NCBI GenBank assembly: GCA_028823415.1
Contig: JAPKBL010000022.1
Location: 1 to 58,682, forward strand
DNA length: 58,682 nucleotides
Origin: Mariniblastus sp.
GTDB lineage: Bacteria; Planctomycetota; Planctomycetia; Pirellulales; Pirellulaceae
Reading direction: 5' to 3'
The notes under the pieces are model-generated. The model made no database searches, was not told the DNA's origin, and worked only from the letters and a program-made list of their open reading frames with translations. Below, one piece after another: positions 36,108 to 45,727 of this stretch; positions within the stretch are counted from its first letter, which is position 1; every line of letters begins with the position of its first letter. The position numbers and the translations under genes were made by a program.

Positions 36108-38183
36108 TCATTGCGCCGCATTACGCTCGTCTTTGTCATCCTGATTGGCGGATGGTTCAGGAAACTCGCTGCGGTTGGGCACATCGGTCCCGGGCACCAA
36201 TAAAGGTCCTGGCGAATTCTCGTCGATGATTTCTTGAAGCTCAATGGAATCGACTGACTCGACTTCGATCAGCCGATCAGTCAATGCAACCAACGCTTGC
36301 TTTCTAACAACGAGAGTGTTTCTCACCGCTTCGATCGCCTGTTCGATAATGCGTTTGACTTCGGAGTCGATTTGTCTCGCCGTATCCTCGCTGTACTGAC
36401 GCATCCCGACGCCCCCGCTGGCGCCAGCCAAAAACGGGCTGCTTCGATCTTCTTTGAAATTGATGCGCCCCATCGCGCTCATTCCATATTGCATGACCAT
36501 TGAACGGGCAATATCCGTCGCCCGCTCGAGATCGTTGGAGGCACCTGTCGATATGTCTTGATAAATTAATTCTTCTGCGAGCGTGCCGGCAACGAGAATT
36601 TGGAGATTACTCTCCAATTCACTTTGCGTCATCAGATATCTATCATCGGTGGGACGCTGCATCGTGTAGCCGAGTGCGGCAAGGCCTCGCGGAATAATTG
36701 AAACTTTATGCACGGGGTCGGTGTTGGGTAGGCTGTACGCAACGAGTGCGTGGCCCGCCTCGTGAAACGCCACTCGTTGTTTTTCATCGGCGTTCATGAC
36801 TCGCTGTTTCTTCTCGAGTCCTGCGGTGACCCGTTCGACGCCTTCGTTGAAATGTTGCATTTGGACGGTGTTGCAGCCCCCTCTGGCTGCCAGGAGTGCC
36901 GCCTCGTTGACTAGATTAGCGAGTTCCGCTCCCGCGAATCCCGGACTGATCGCTGCAATTTGTCGGATGTCTACATCGGGATCGAGTTTGACATTTTTTA
37001 CGTGGACTTTGAGGATTGCTGAGCGGCCCATTACATCTGGTCGATCGACGAGAACATGTCGATCGAATCGTCCCGGTCGCATTAAAGCCTGGTCGAGTGT
37101 TTCGGGACGGTTCGTTGCCCCCATCACGATGACCCCGTTGTTGGAGCTGAATCCATCCATTTCAACCAAGAGTGCGTTGAGGGTTTGCTCACGTTCGTCG
37201 TGCCCGCCTGCGCTGTTGCCGCTACGAGTTTTTCCGAGGGCATCGAGTTCGTCAATGAAAATAATACAGGGCGACTTCGCTTCTGCTTGCTGGAACATAT
37301 CTCGGACGCGAGCTGCACCGACACCGACGAACATTTCGACAAAATCACTCCCCGAGAGACTAAAAAATGGCACTCCGGCTTCTCCAGCAATCGCCTTTGC
37401 GAGAAGTGTCTTACCGGTTCCCGGTGGTCCTACTAACAGTACGCCTCGCGGAATTTTTCCTCCAAGCTTTTGATATTTCTCCGGTTTCTGGAGAAAGTCG
37501 ACAACTTCTTTGACCTCGTCTACAGCTTCATCGATACCGGCAACATCGCTAAACATTACTCCGAGGTCGTCTTCGGCCATCAATCGTCCACGGCTTCGAC
37601 CGAATTGCATTGGTCCCCCTGCCCCACCGAGTCGCCGCAGCATGAAATAAAACAGGCCAATGATAATCGCCATGGTGATAAAGAAAAAACCGTAGCGATC
37701 CCATGCACTGGGGCCGTTTTCAAAATTCCAGCTGACGTTACTCTTGTTGAGCAGATTTTGCAAACCAGCGTTGGTCGACTCGGAATCGTCTTTATTGCAG
37801 GTGAACTCCCGAACCTCAAATTTCCCTTTACCGACGTTTTCGGAATTTTCTTCGGGGACGATCCGATATTTTAGATAGCCTCGAATACTCGTCGCCCCGA
37901 TCACCATTTTGTTCGGCTCTTTGTATTCCAATAGCCGTCCGTTTGTTCCGGGCTCTTTTATCTTGAGAATGCCGTCGTCGGTGAGACCGGGAATCAATTT
38001 TTCGCGCGACTCGTCGAACGTCGTTATTTCAAGTAATTTTTTGAAGTCGCTGAAATCGAGTGTCTTTTTCTGTTGATTCAAGATCAAGAAGAGCGAAACG
38101 GCGAGCGCTGCCACCACAATCAACGCGAATAAGACCGTTGAGTTGCTTTTGGGTTCGTTGGTTCGTTTGGGATTTTCGTCCAT
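36108..38183 (-). CDS. ftsH: ATP-dependent zinc metalloprotease FtsH
   Basis: ATG 38183 is chosen over the TTG directly before it. Two membrane helices (about residues 17-36 and 164-182) flank a periplasmic region. The AAA domain has Walker A GPPGTGKT (252-259), Walker [10 protein letters not shown] with Asp311, and the second region of homology [20 protein letters not shown]. The peptidase zinc site is HEAGH (474-478). It degrades membrane and short-lived cytoplasmic proteins as a hexamer. Length (691) is normal. The gene diverges from dxr across a 569-nt region. Confidence 0.97.
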   Translation of the reverse strand: MDENPKRTNEPKSNSTVLFALIVVAALAVSLFLILNQQKKTLDFSDFKKLLEITTFDESREKLIPGLTDDGILKIKEPGTNGRLLEYKEPNKMVIGATSIRGYLKYRIVPEENSENVGKGKFEVREFTCNKDDSESTNAGLQNLLNKSNVSWNFENGPSAWDRYGFFFITMAIIIGLFYFMLRRLGGAGGPMQFGRSRGRLMAEDDLGVMFSDVAGIDEAVDEVKEVVDFLQKPEKYQKLGGKIPRGVLLVGPPGTGKTLLAKAIAGEAGVPFFSLSGSDFVEMFVGVGAARVRDMFQQAEAKSPCIIFIDELDALGKTRSGNSAGGHDEREQTLNALLVEMDGFSSNNGVIVMGATNRPETLDQALMRPGRFDRHVLVDRPDVMGRSAILKVHVKNVKLDPDVDIRQIAAISPGFAGAELANLVNEAALLAARGGCNTVQMQHFNEGVERVTAGLEKKQRVMNADEKQRVAFHEAGHALVAYSLPNTDPVHKVSIIPRGLAALGYTMQRPTDDRYLMTQSELESNLQILVAGTLAEELIYQDISTGASNDLERATDIARSMVMQYGMSAMGRINFKEDRSSPFLAGASGGVGMRQYSEDTARQIDSEVKRIIEQAIEAVRNTLVVRKQALVALTDRLIEVESVDSIELQEIIDENSPGPLLVPGTDVPNRSEFPEPSANQDDKDERNAAQ

Positions 38184-38752
38184 CAAATTGCCTGAGATTA
38201 GTGCGTGTGTACGGGCTTCTGTCGATTATTCGCGGCAAATCAAGCCAAAATTCAGTTTTGGCCGCTGGATGAACCATAGACGAGGCATGGTTGAAACCAA
38301 TTATATGTTACTTACCAGGCGAGCGAAAAGAAAATCAACGGCTCTGGCATCGTCATAAGCGTCCTCTTCTGACGTATATTATCGGGAATCGCAGTTCTGT
38401 TCCAGCGTTAACGCGGTTCGCCTTGTGGTGTTTTTGCGAGCCTTTTAAAATGAACTAGCGAGTAAAATTTCGAGTTTTTCTTTAAATTTGTTTTCGATCC
38501 GCCGCTCGACTAGCTTCGCCCTCCTTAGAAAGGTGGTCGCGGTTTACAGAGTTCGTTGTTTTTTCACAGAACGATGGAGATCGGCAGCACTTTAATCGGG
38601 CAACTGCGACGTTTGCTTGTGCTTAACCAAAGCCAATTACGTGTAAAGTGTAGCTCAGGTTCGCCCTGATTTTGTTTCCGGTGAAGATTGCCAGTCACAA
38701 AATGTTCCAATTTTTATAATGGGCCGAACTCTCGAACTCGGTATTTTCCACC
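38184..38752. other. Divergent intergenic region between ftsH and dxr, 569 nt
   Basis: No gene is supported here. A TATAAT at 38715-38720 lies 33 nt before the dxr start and is a fair -10 box, but no -35 match is at the right distance (TTGCCA is 21 nt away). The region is AT-rich and contains no tRNA-like fold that I can find. Confidence 0.35.
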
Positions 38753-39907
38753 ATGACCCGCAATAAAAACATTACGATTCTCGGTTCGACCGGCAGCATT
38801 GGGCAAAGTGCGCTCGAAGTGGTGCGCCAAGTCGAGGGTCTTAACGTCCTAGCTATTTCGGGCCGCAGTAACTTATCGAGGTTGGTGGAGCAGGCATTAG
38901 AATTCCAGCCGCGGTATCTTGTGGCGGCTGACGAGCTGATGGCTGAGAATTTTGATTTCCCCGATTTAGGTGAAACGGAAATCTTGGTGGGTGAGTCTCA
39001 GTTGGATTACATTGCAAGTCTTGACGAAGTCGATATTGTTTTGGCGGCGATCGTTGGCGTTGCTGGGTTGCCGAGTGCCTGGGCGGCCGTTGAATCTGGT
39101 AAAACAATCGCGTTAGCCAATAAAGAGGCGTTGGTCGTTGCTGGGCATTTGATGACTGAGTCGGCAAAACGCAGCGGGGCGATTATTCTACCGGTCGATA
39201 GCGAGCACAGCGCTGTGTTTCAGGCCTTGAAAGCAGGTAGCACGGAAGAAATCAGTCGAATTGTACTGACTGCCAGCGGTGGCCCATTTCGAGACTGGGA
39301 TGCAAATCTCATGGAATCGGTGACCGTTGATCAAGCTTTAGCCCATCCAACGTGGGATATGGGACAGAAGATTACGATCGATTCCGCGACAATGATGAAC
39401 AAGTCACTCGAGGTGATTGAAGCCAAATGGTTGTTTGGAGTTCGCGCATCTCAAATCGAAGTTGTGATCCACCCTCAATCTATTGTCCATTCGCTGGTAG
39501 AATTTGTAGATGGATCGACCATCGCCCAGATGAGTCCACCCGATATGATGTTACCGATTCAATATGCATTTACGTATCCTGATCGTGTCGCGGGCCCCTG
39601 TCCTAAATTGGATTTTGGAAAACCGATGAGCCTTGATTTTTATCCTCCCGATACAGATAAATTTCCTGCCTTGGAACTTGGTTTTGAGGTGGCAAAATTT
39701 GGCGGATCGTCTGGGGCTGTTTTGAACGCGGTTAACGAAGAAGCGGTAGCGGCGTTTTTGGATCAAAAACTTAAATTTACCGATATCACGACAGTTTGTC
39801 GAAATATTTTAGACCAACATAATTATGAACCTTTCCCGTCGATGTCGCAATTGATTGCGGCAGACCAATGGGCGAGGCAGGAGATTTCCAAGTGGATGAA
39901 TGCGTAG
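38753..39907 (+). CDS. dxr: 1-deoxy-D-xylulose-5-phosphate reductoisomerase
   Basis: NITILGSTGSIGQSALEV is the NADPH-binding start of the family. LANKEALVVAG and PVDSEHSAVFQAL carry the metal- and substrate-binding residues, and DWDANLM, HPTWDMGQKITIDSATMMNK and HPQSIVHSLVEF follow in the usual order. At 384 residues the length is typical. The enzyme makes MEP in the non-mevalonate isoprenoid pathway, feeding undecaprenyl phosphate. The rseP start overlaps its 3' end by 16 nt, so the two are cotranslated. Confidence 0.97.
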   Translation: MTRNKNITILGSTGSIGQSALEVVRQVEGLNVLAISGRSNLSRLVEQALEFQPRYLVAADELMAENFDFPDLGETEILVGESQLDYIASLDEVDIVLAAIVGVAGLPSAWAAVESGKTIALANKEALVVAGHLMTESAKRSGAIILPVDSEHSAVFQALKAGSTEEISRIVLTASGGPFRDWDANLMESVTVDQALAHPTWDMGQKITIDSATMMNKSLEVIEAKWLFGVRASQIEVVIHPQSIVHSLVEFVDGSTIAQMSPPDMMLPIQYAFTYPDRVAGPCPKLDFGKPMSLDFYPPDTDKFPALELGFEVAKFGGSSGAVLNAVNEEAVAAFLDQKLKFTDITTVCRNILDQHNYEPFPSMSQLIAADQWARQEISKWMNA

Positions 39908-42018
39908 TTTTACTAGCGGCTAAGAGTTTTTGGCTGCAACCTTCCAACTGGTGGGCGATTTTCCAGGTTCTCATCGGACTTGGTGCCGTAATTTTTGTTC
40001 ATGAGCTTGGGCATTTTCTAATGGCCAAAGCATGCGGAGTGAAATGCGATAAATTCTACGTTGGCTTCGATGTGCCGATTCGGCTTTTCGGGCAAACGAT
40101 CATTCCGGGAAAACTGGTCTCATGGAAATGGGGAGAAACTGAATACGGAATTGGATCGATTCCTCTGGGTGGCTATGTCAAAATGCTTGGACAGGATGAT
40201 AATCCTGGAAGTCTTGAAGAACAGGTTCAGGGTTCCATGCGGGAGGGTGAGTCAGGCGATTCGGCAATTTTGGCTTCTGGCCTGATTGACCGGTCGAAGC
40301 TTGACCCTCGAAGTTATCTTGCAAAGTCCGTGCTTCAGCGGATGCTGATCATTTCAGCGGGTGTGATTTTCAATTTAGTGTTTGCCGTGTTTTTTGCAGC
40401 TTGGGCATTCAAGTCTGGTGTGGATTATGAACCGGCAGTTATTGGAAATGTGATCGGGGGAGGTCCTGCATGGCAACATGACCTCACTGGAGCGGAGGTT
40501 GAGATGATTGGTGGCAAACCTGTAGAAGGTTATTTCACCTATATGGATATGGCGCAAGAAGTGGTTTTCAATGGCGATGATCGTGAGCATCCTCTTGAAA
40601 TTAAATTCAAGCGATACGGCGAGGACACTGTGACAACGGCGTCGCTGGTTCCACAAAAAGGATTCATTCGTCAGGCACAGGATTTACCATTGATTGGTGT
40701 TTCCAGACGTTTGACACCCGTGATCGGCGAGATGGGCGTTCTAAAAGGGAATGCCGCTGATCAGGCCAATCCGCCACTCAAGGCGGGGGATCGAATTATT
40801 GAGGTCAATGGAATTCCCATTGGCGATGACATCGAACTTAGGCAGGCTTTAGCACGCAACGCTGACCAAGTTGCCACGTTTGTCGTCGAGCGAGATTCGA
40901 AGGGGGACGATTCTCAGACAGAGACTATCACTTCGGAAATTCCAAGAAACCCGATGCGCCAGTTTGGGTTTAGTGTCCAATGGTTGCCTATTAAGGCGAT
41001 TAAAATCGGATCGCCCGCGGAACAGGCTGGACTCGAGGTTGGCGATGAAATTATTGGTGTCGATGGCCAGCCTCGTGGCGACCTAATTACGTTGGATCAG
41101 AGAATGATCGTGGCAATCAATGCCGGGAAATCAGTGAATTTGAGAGTCCTGCGCGTCGATGGGGCGGAAGAAGATTTAGTGATCTCTCCTGTCATGCCGA
41201 AGCTGACCCCTGACCTCGGACCTAATCAGCCTTTGGCGGTTGATTCACTGGGTGTGGCAATTCCAATGTCGCTGACCATTGAGTCGGTAGATAAAGGAGG
41301 CCCAGCCGCCGCCGCCGGATTGGAAGTTGGCGATGAATTGATTTCCGCGGAGTACTTGCTTAGTGATGAGCAGGCCAAGGATGAAGCTTACGCGAGTTTG
41401 AGAAAACGGCCGGTTGTAAATTTTGTCGATGATACAACCAGTTGGGCAGAGGTCTCCGATCTGATGCAGATGATGGAAGCTGGCTCCCAAGTCAATTTTA
41501 AGATTCAACGAGATTCTTCAGAGCAAACGATTTCAATAAAGACATTTGCATCGGATCAATTCTTTCAGGGCAAGCGAGGGATTTCTCTGACATTGATGCA
41601 GCGGAGTTACAAGTCAGAAACTTGGGCATCGGCCTTAAGTTACGGCGTGAAGCAAGTGCGCGAAGATGCGATGCGGGTAGTGAAAACGCTCGCCAAGCTG
41701 ATTAGTGGGAAAATTTCACCTACGAATCTCGGTGGCCCCGGAACAATTGCAATGGCAGCGACTTCCGAAGCATCCCGCAGTACCTCACGGTTACTGTTGT
41801 TCCTGACGTTTTTGAGTGCCAACTTAGCGGTCGTGAATTTCCTTCCCATTCCGATTCTCGATGGCGGCCATATGCTGTTTTTGGCCTATGAGGGTATTTT
41901 TCGGCGACCGGTGAGCGAACGGGTTCAGGTCGTTTTGACCTATGGTGGACTCTTTATGATTCTTGGATTGATGCTGTTTGTTATTTTTCTTGATATCGGA
42001 AGAATCGTTTCACTTTAA
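39892..42018 (+). CDS. rseP: RseP-type site-2 metalloprotease with four PDZ-like modules
   Basis: GTG 39892 has AGGAG 8 nt upstream and overlaps dxr by 16 nt; ATG 39868 lacks such spacing. Zinc site HELGH (His37, Glu38, His41) sits in the first helix and the second ligand in NFLPIPILDGGH. Between the catalytic halves I count four PDZ-like modules (starting about residues 180, 290, 365, 450), against two in E. coli RseP, which explains the 708-residue length. Intramembrane cleavage of anti-sigma factors or signal-peptide remnants is the family role. Confidence 0.93.
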   Translation: MDECVVLLAAKSFWLQPSNWWAIFQVLIGLGAVIFVHELGHFLMAKACGVKCDKFYVGFDVPIRLFGQTIIPGKLVSWKWGETEYGIGSIPLGGYVKMLGQDDNPGSLEEQVQGSMREGESGDSAILASGLIDRSKLDPRSYLAKSVLQRMLIISAGVIFNLVFAVFFAAWAFKSGVDYEPAVIGNVIGGGPAWQHDLTGAEVEMIGGKPVEGYFTYMDMAQEVVFNGDDREHPLEIKFKRYGEDTVTTASLVPQKGFIRQAQDLPLIGVSRRLTPVIGEMGVLKGNAADQANPPLKAGDRIIEVNGIPIGDDIELRQALARNADQVATFVVERDSKGDDSQTETITSEIPRNPMRQFGFSVQWLPIKAIKIGSPAEQAGLEVGDEIIGVDGQPRGDLITLDQRMIVAINAGKSVNLRVLRVDGAEEDLVISPVMPKLTPDLGPNQPLAVDSLGVAIPMSLTIESVDKGGPAAAAGLEVGDELISAEYLLSDEQAKDEAYASLRKRPVVNFVDDTTSWAEVSDLMQMMEAGSQVNFKIQRDSSEQTISIKTFASDQFFQGKRGISLTLMQRSYKSETWASALSYGVKQVREDAMRVVKTLAKLISGKISPTNLGGPGTIAMAATSEASRSTSRLLLFLTFLSANLAVVNFLPIPILDGGHMLFLAYEGIFRRPVSERVQVVLTYGGLFMILGLMLFVIFLDIGRIVSL

Positions 42019-42041
42019 GGGGCTTGGAAACGAATAAACTT

Positions 42042-42066
42042 GGTTTTCGGGTAATCACCGAGAACC
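42042..42066. other. Stem-loop between rseP and the DUF3127 gene
   Basis: GGTTTTCGG (42042-42050) pairs with CCGAGAACC (42058-42066), nine pairs with one G-U, around a 7-nt loop. No T-run follows, so it is not a classical terminator. It could be a leader element of the next gene, an mRNA-processing site, or chance. Confidence 0.3.
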
Positions 42067-42208
42067 GTGGGGTGGGAATCACCGTATGGGCGAATGGGAT
42101 TTAGTAACCACGTCGGTTTTCGTTTTAGGAAAAATGGTTATCATAGAGAGCTAAGAGACGCCGTTGCGGTGTTATTTTCTTTCAAAGAGTAGAACAAAAG
42201 TAGACATA

Positions 42209-42583
42209 ATGAGTGAAGTAAAAGTACGAGGTGTGGTCAGTGTCGTCGAAGAAACCAAGACCTACGGTTCCAATGGTTTTCAAAAAAGACTGATTGTGCT
42301 TGAGCAAAACGATGGACGGTTTGCGAATTTGATTCCGCTTGAGTTTATCAAAGACAATTGCTCAGCGGCGGACGATCTCAATGTTGGTGACGATGTTGAG
42401 GTGAGTTACAAACTTACCGGCCGTAAATGGCAGCGGGATCCAAACAGCGAAGTTAAATATTTTTTAAGTGCTGAAGCCCTCAGTTTTAAAGTCGTTTCTG
42501 GTGGCGGAGGCAAGCAAGCAGAGGAATCATCAGCCAATGATGCGTTCTCGGAGTCGTATGATGAGAACGACATTCCATTTTAA
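42209..42583 (+). CDS. DUF3127-type OB-fold protein with SSB-like acidic C-terminus
   Basis: ATG 42209 gives 124 residues. The core (about 3-95) is beta-rich: VRGVVSVVEETKTYG, QKRLIVLEQ, DDVEVSYKLTGRKW. It resembles DUF3127, a small family thought to have an OB fold (from memory). A Gly/Glu/Ser linker leads to the last residues YDENDIPF. That ending is nearly the DDDIPF tip by which bacterial SSB recruits repair and replication proteins. This suggests binding to single-stranded DNA or to SSB partners. It stands alone between rseP and the sulfatase, with 96 nt to the next start. Confidence 0.7.
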   Translation: MSEVKVRGVVSVVEETKTYGSNGFQKRLIVLEQNDGRFANLIPLEFIKDNCSAADDLNVGDDVEVSYKLTGRKWQRDPNSEVKYFLSAEALSFKVVSGGGGKQAEESSANDAFSESYDENDIPF

Positions 42584-42679
42584 TCAACCTGAGTGGCTTT
42601 GATGGTGAGTCTCGCGGATCCGTTCCCGAGTTTCACTTTTCGAATTTAATCATCAGGTCGACGAGATTCGAGGTAGACA

Positions 42680-44872
42680 TTGTTGGAGTCAGCCAAAATC
42701 TTACGGATCTGCTGTACGCTTTGTCTGATGACTTGCTTTTCGCAATGGAGCAACGCTCAATCGAGCTCGCAACTGGATTTATCTAAATCCAGTCGACGTC
42801 AGCAAGAGGTAATAAAAGAGGCCAATTTGGGGGCAAAACAGACCCCGGAAATTCGGCCCAATATTATCCTCATCAATCTCGATGATGCGGACATTGATCT
42901 GTTCGCCGATGAAATCTTAGAGGGGTATCTTCCGAACATTCGTCAGTTGGCAATGGATGGATTGCGGTTTACCAATTGTCATGTGGTCACGCCCCTTTGC
43001 GGGCCGTCTCGGACATGTCTTTTACGCGGCCAACACGCTCATCGAACCGGGATCAAGACAAACGTTGCATCTGGTCCGATGAATAATGGTTACACCGGAG
43101 CCTATCAGGAATTTAAGCAACGGGGATACGAGCAGGAGCATCTCGGGGTGTGGATGCAGCGGGCAGGGTATCGCACGATGATGATTGGCAAGTACCTTCA
43201 TGGCCGCATGAACCCGATCGATGTGCCGGGTTGGGACGATTTGCATATTTGTTTTGGTGGCAATTATTACGCGACCTCGAGATATTCAACTCGTTTTCCG
43301 GTGGCTGAAAGACGACGCGCGACCGCTGTAACGGACTACCGTACCGTAGTAGAGGCGAATGAAGCGGTCTGGATGATTGAGCAGCAAGCGAAGCGCAACC
43401 ACGATTCGGGAATTAATCAGCCGTTCTTTTTGTACATCGCACCGCTCGCTCCCCATAAGCCGGCTGGGAAGACACGGATGCTACTGGATGAGTATCGCGA
43501 ACTCGGAAAAGAGATTCGCCTTCCGGATACTCCGGATTTCAATGAATTGGATGTGTCGGATAAACCGCCTCATTTGCGGGCACCGGCGTTGAACGCCGAA
43601 GTTGTAAAATCGATGCACGATGAGTTTCGGTTGCGTGTGCTGGCTACGAAATCGGTTGATGATATGGTTGGGCGTATTCGTGACACACTCAAAAAAACGG
43701 GCGCCGATCAAAATACGTTCGTCTTTTTTACAAGTGACCATGGTTATCAGCTTGGCCATAACCGCATGATTGCGAAAAAAGTACCCTTTCATCGCAATAC
43801 GGTCGTGCCCATGTTTGTCGTGGGGCCGGGGGTTACGCCAGGGGTCGCGGATCATCTGTTGGCTCACATTGATTTGGTTCCAACCTTTTTGGATCTCGCC
43901 GGCGGTGAAGCACCGGTTCAACTCGATGGAAGGTCGTGGCGATCACTTTTTTCTAACACCCATGAAAACACGGCAAACCAGTTTCGAAGCGAATTGCTGA
44001 TTCAGAATTGGGAGGCGAAGAGTCAGTTGGGCAATCTCATTCCTGCGAGTTACGCATCCTTGCGGATGCCACACGAGATATACACTCAATGGAGTAATGG
44101 TGAGCGTGAATACTACGATCTTGCCAGCGATCCGTACCAGTTAGACAATCGTATTTCATTCCTCTCTGAAGAGCAGACGTTGGGTTTTTCTGCTCGGCTT
44201 CGCGCGTTGAAGCGCGGAAGCAAGGTGCCAGTTGTGACATTAGTTTGTCCAGCGTTGATTTCGAAAAATACACTTATCGCGGGAGTTGCCGAAGACGACG
44301 ATTCGATTGTGAAAGTCGAGGTTTCGATTGAGGATTTAACTCGCAATCGTTACTGGACAGACGGAAAGTGGTCACCGAACGAAGGTTGGACCGAGGCCAA
44401 ATTGGCCAATCCGAAAGGCTTGATTTCTGATTGGCATACGAGAGTCGACTTGACGGAAATTGAGAACAACGGAAGTATTCAGGTGCTGGCGCGTTCTCAA
44501 AACGCAGAGGGAAAGTTATCTCAACCGGTGAGCGGAACTTATCGCGTGGATGCGATCGAACCGACGACAGAGGTTCGGGTTCCTCAAAGTGGATCAGAAG
44601 TGGAGTCACCGTTTATTGTCTTCGGTGTTTGCAATGACAATGCGGAAATGCACGGAGTCGAATTAGAGCTGGAGGACTTGGATTTAAATCAATTCTGGGA
44701 TGGATCTAAGTGGACGAAAAAAAGGTCAACGTTTTTTAAGCGAGTCGCACAAGAGCGATGGCATGTTGAGTTGAATGCACTGCCGGGATATTACCGGGTG
44801 ACCGCGCAGGCGCTGGATCGTGCAGGCAACTACGATGCAACGCCCGAGGTCAAGGAATTTAGAGTAAAGTAG
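42680..44872 (+). CDS. Secreted Cys-type sulfatase with C-terminal Ig-like domains
   Basis: A TTG start with GAGGT just upstream opens a signal peptide ending near SNAQ (residue 27). Metal ligands Asp68-Asp69 (INLDDAD), formylglycine motif C107-G-P-S-R and the distal SDHG (about 352-355) with KKVPFHR make up an intact arylsulfatase-type site. Cys107 must be converted to formylglycine to be active. Residues about 520-730 hold two Ig-like or Big-type modules, unusual for a minimal sulfatase and probably for glycan or surface attachment. Planctomycetes are rich in sulfatases for marine polysaccharides; the substrate here is unknown. A SpoU gene follows after 8 nt. Confidence 0.9.
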   Translation: MLESAKILRICCTLCLMTCFSQWSNAQSSSQLDLSKSSRRQQEVIKEANLGAKQTPEIRPNIILINLDDADIDLFADEILEGYLPNIRQLAMDGLRFTNCHVVTPLCGPSRTCLLRGQHAHRTGIKTNVASGPMNNGYTGAYQEFKQRGYEQEHLGVWMQRAGYRTMMIGKYLHGRMNPIDVPGWDDLHICFGGNYYATSRYSTRFPVAERRRATAVTDYRTVVEANEAVWMIEQQAKRNHDSGINQPFFLYIAPLAPHKPAGKTRMLLDEYRELGKEIRLPDTPDFNELDVSDKPPHLRAPALNAEVVKSMHDEFRLRVLATKSVDDMVGRIRDTLKKTGADQNTFVFFTSDHGYQLGHNRMIAKKVPFHRNTVVPMFVVGPGVTPGVADHLLAHIDLVPTFLDLAGGEAPVQLDGRSWRSLFSNTHENTANQFRSELLIQNWEAKSQLGNLIPASYASLRMPHEIYTQWSNGEREYYDLASDPYQLDNRISFLSEEQTLGFSARLRALKRGSKVPVVTLVCPALISKNTLIAGVAEDDDSIVKVEVSIEDLTRNRYWTDGKWSPNEGWTEAKLANPKGLISDWHTRVDLTEIENNGSIQVLARSQNAEGKLSQPVSGTYRVDAIEPTTEVRVPQSGSEVESPFIVFGVCNDNAEMHGVELELEDLDLNQFWDGSKWTKKRSTFFKRVAQERWHVELNALPGYYRVTAQALDRAGNYDATPEVKEFRVK

Positions 44873-44880
44873 CGGATGTT

Positions 44881-45390
44881 ATGACTGAAGAGCAACCACC
44901 GGAGCATCTCCGCCACAAACCACTGACGGATTTAACGCGCCCAAGGGAATTGGTACTTGCCTGTCCGAGCTTCAAAAGCAAAGTGAATCTTTCCCGGATT
45001 GTTCGGCTTGCCGGTTGTGCGGCAGCCGAGAAAATCATCGCATGCGGAACAGCAAAGATTGATCCGACGATCGCTCGCGATGGAATTGGGCACGTTGTTA
45101 TCGAAAGGCGTCGGACACTTGTGCCGGTCTTGAAGACGCTGAAAAAAGAAGGCTATCGTATCGTCGGCCTTGAGCAGACTGATCGTTCGCAGTTGATCTA
45201 TGAGTATGTTTATCGTCGCCGCACAGCACTCATCATCGGCCATGAGCGTGATGGGATGACTGCTGATGAGCTCGCGTTGGTGGATGATGTAATAGAGATT
45301 CCTGTTTATGGGATGCCCTATAGCTACAACGTAGTGACGGCAACGACGATGGCTGTCTATGAATATCTACGGCAGTTTCCAGACGGATAA
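44881..45390 (+). CDS. SpoU/TrmH-family RNA methyltransferase
   Basis: The compact 169-residue protein has the three SPOUT motifs: motif 1 NLSRIVRLAG (36-45), motif 2 ALIIGHERDGM (116-126) and motif 3 IPVYGMPYSYNVVTATTMAVY (140-160), which forms the trefoil knot. It should 2'-O-methylate ribose in tRNA or rRNA as a dimer. No N-terminal L30e-like or S4-like substrate domain is present. It starts 8 nt after the sulfatase stop, suggesting cotranscription without an obvious functional link. Confidence 0.9.
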   Translation: MTEEQPPEHLRHKPLTDLTRPRELVLACPSFKSKVNLSRIVRLAGCAAAEKIIACGTAKIDPTIARDGIGHVVIERRRTLVPVLKTLKKEGYRIVGLEQTDRSQLIYEYVYRRRTALIIGHERDGMTADELALVDDVIEIPVYGMPYSYNVVTATTMAVYEYLRQFPDG

Positions 45391-45727
45391 GGTTTTTATC
45401 TCCCCCACGAATTCGATCAGGCTTGCGCAATTAATACAGCCATTAGATTTGTCGAAGTTTAGATTGCCGGCGCCAGATGTCTTGGCTCGAGGCGATAAGT
45501 TGCGGTTTATCAGAGGAAAATCAATGGCGGCAGTTTGCTGGCCATTAATTCAATCTTCCCTTGTTTCCTCCCAGAGACTGAAATTATTGGTTTCCGAATG
45601 GAAATTGCTGTGAACCTAGTTTTGAAAATTCCGGTTCACCAAGTAGACTAGCAGTCAGATACCTCCTCCTGGAAACGTCCTGTTTCCTCCATCCCTCTTC
45701 GTACTTTTTAAAGCTATCGGTGGTCCC
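45391..45727. other. Intergenic region before the pseudokinase gene, 337 nt
   Basis: No gene or RNA is supported. The last 80 nt are pyrimidine-rich (several CCTCC and TTTCC runs), leaving a poor ribosome site before the GTG at 45728. No terminator or clear promoter was seen. Confidence 0.35.

Noticed and set aside
36796-37473. 225-residue plus-strand frame
   Set aside because: Antisense to the AAA domain of ftsH, which is clearly the coding strand.
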